From positions 1 through 64,000 of the forward strand of contig CAIQEU010000072.1 in assembly GCA_903870905.1 (NCBI GenBank): a stretch of 64,000 bases of DNA, written 5' to 3'. Below are positions 63,564-64,000 of the stretch, piece after piece. The notes under the pieces were generated by a model. It had not been told where the DNA came from. It worked only from the letters and a program-made list of their open reading frames with translations, and did no database searches. Each line of letters starts with the position of its first letter. Position 1 is the first letter of the stretch. The translations under genes were made by a program, and so were the position numbers. This stretch comes from an uncultured Actinomycetes bacterium. Its GTDB lineage: Bacteria; Actinomycetota; Acidimicrobiia; Acidimicrobiales; RAAP-2.

Positions 63564-64000
63564 TTAGCTCGCCTCGGGTGCGACGTGGGTGGTGCGCAGC
63601 GATGCCAGCACTGAGCCTCCGAGAATGATCGGGAATCCGATGAGGAGCCCCGCGGTCAACGGCTCGCCGAGGATGGCCACGCCGAGCAGCACGGCAATGG
63701 CAGGGTTCAAGTAGGTCACGACGGTCGAACGGGCCGGTCCGACTTCCTCGACGAGGGGGAAGAAGACCAAGAAGGCCAGCGCCGAGCACACCACGCCCAA
63801 GACCACGACCGACCAGATCACCTCGGCGCTCACGTGGCTCGGGAGGTGGTGGACCCCGGGAATGGCGTAGGCGACGGTAACCATGGTGAAGGCAGCGGCT
63901 GGGACCGCGCCGTGGGGGACGTGGCTGAGACGGGTGGACATGATGAGGGGGCCGGTGGCGTAGCAAATGGCCACCACGACCATCTCGCACAGCGCTGGAA
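63564..64000 (-). CDS. EamA/DMT-family transporter (5' partial)
   Basis: 145 codons visible; the start lies beyond the window. Five or so hydrophobic helices with the EamA pattern: ICYATGPLIMS, VIWSVVVLGVVCSALAFLVFF, PARSTVVTYLNPAIAVLLGVAILGEPLT (in part) and GFPIILGGSVLAS. Such ten-helix carriers export metabolites such as amino acids; the substrate is unknown. What is seen corresponds to the second half of the protein. Confidence 0.88.
   Translation of the reverse strand, partial: PALCEMVVVAICYATGPLIMSTRLSHVPHGAVPAAAFTMVTVAYAIPGVHHLPSHVSAEVIWSVVVLGVVCSALAFLVFFPLVEEVGPARSTVVTYLNPAIAVLLGVAILGEPLTAGLLIGFPIILGGSVLASLRTTHVAPEAS

Overview
The window is a dense, high-GC bacterial chromosome segment made almost entirely of housekeeping genes. 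I see no insertion sequence, prophage, CRISPR array, rRNA or tRNA gene. The gene set points to an actinobacterium: a mycobacterial-type integration host factor (mihF), a proteasome activator Bpa with the C-terminal GTYL tail, a PriA without ATPase motifs, a DUF1844 gene beside infC, menaquinone synthesis and an aa3-type oxidase. The gene orders aroC-K-B-Q-efp-nusB-pyrR and mihF-gmk-rpoZ-coaBC-metK-priA-def-fmt also fit. The deep class Acidimicrobiia is my best guess, but that is an inference.

Layout. 1-4 kb: a DksA-like zinc-finger gene (5' end outside), lspA, a pseudouridine synthase, a sigma factor, an Rrf2 regulator and bpa. 4-11 kb: dnaE, two unrecognised conserved genes and a large thioredoxin-domain (DUF255) protein. 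11.2-12.0 kb: the only long stretch without a supportable gene. 12-19 kb: an SDR gene and menaquinone genes on both strands (menE, menB-menA, menH, menD). 18.7-26.3 kb: carotenoid oxygenase, tyrS-lipoprotein-flavin reductase, TetR, small unknowns, a YkgJ-like protein, an aldo/keto reductase and an NfuA-type protein. 26.4-30.6 kb: shikimate genes, efp and nusB. 30.7-38.9 kb: pyrR-pyrB-pyrC-carA-carB-pyrD behind an apparent PyrR-binding RNA hairpin. 39-44.5 kb: cytochrome oxidase cluster (ctaG, a small membrane protein, a cupredoxin-like protein, ctaC-ctaD-ctaE) closed by a 14-bp inverted repeat. 44.5-57.3 kb: pyrF, mihF, gmk, rpoZ, coaBC, metK, priA, def, fmt, rpe, ribD-ribBA-ribH, hisG and two small genes. 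57.3-64 kb: DUF1844 gene, infC-rpmI-rplT, an rRNA/tRNA methyltransferase, pheS-pheT and a truncated EamA transporter gene.

Expression signals are the most striking feature. Eighteen genes have a TANNNT hexamer exactly 6 or 7 nt before the start codon. That is the geometry of a -10 box for leaderless transcripts, and it settles several starts. At four divergent gene pairs a symmetric TANNNTA can be read as a -10 in both directions. Inside operons, starts instead overlap the preceding stop (ATGA, GTGA, once CTGA) or sit behind Shine-Dalgarno sequences. infC appears to start at the rare AUC codon, and gmk and the TrmH-family gene appear to start at CTG.

Other oddities: LspA has Glu for one catalytic Asp; subunit I of the oxidase has about 110 extra N-terminal residues with two predicted membrane helices; a secreted cupredoxin-like protein heads that operon; pyrD is class 1B without a pyrK nearby; the rib cluster lacks riboflavin synthase. 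Residue and motif statements come from reading the translations; functional assignments rest on family knowledge, with no database search.
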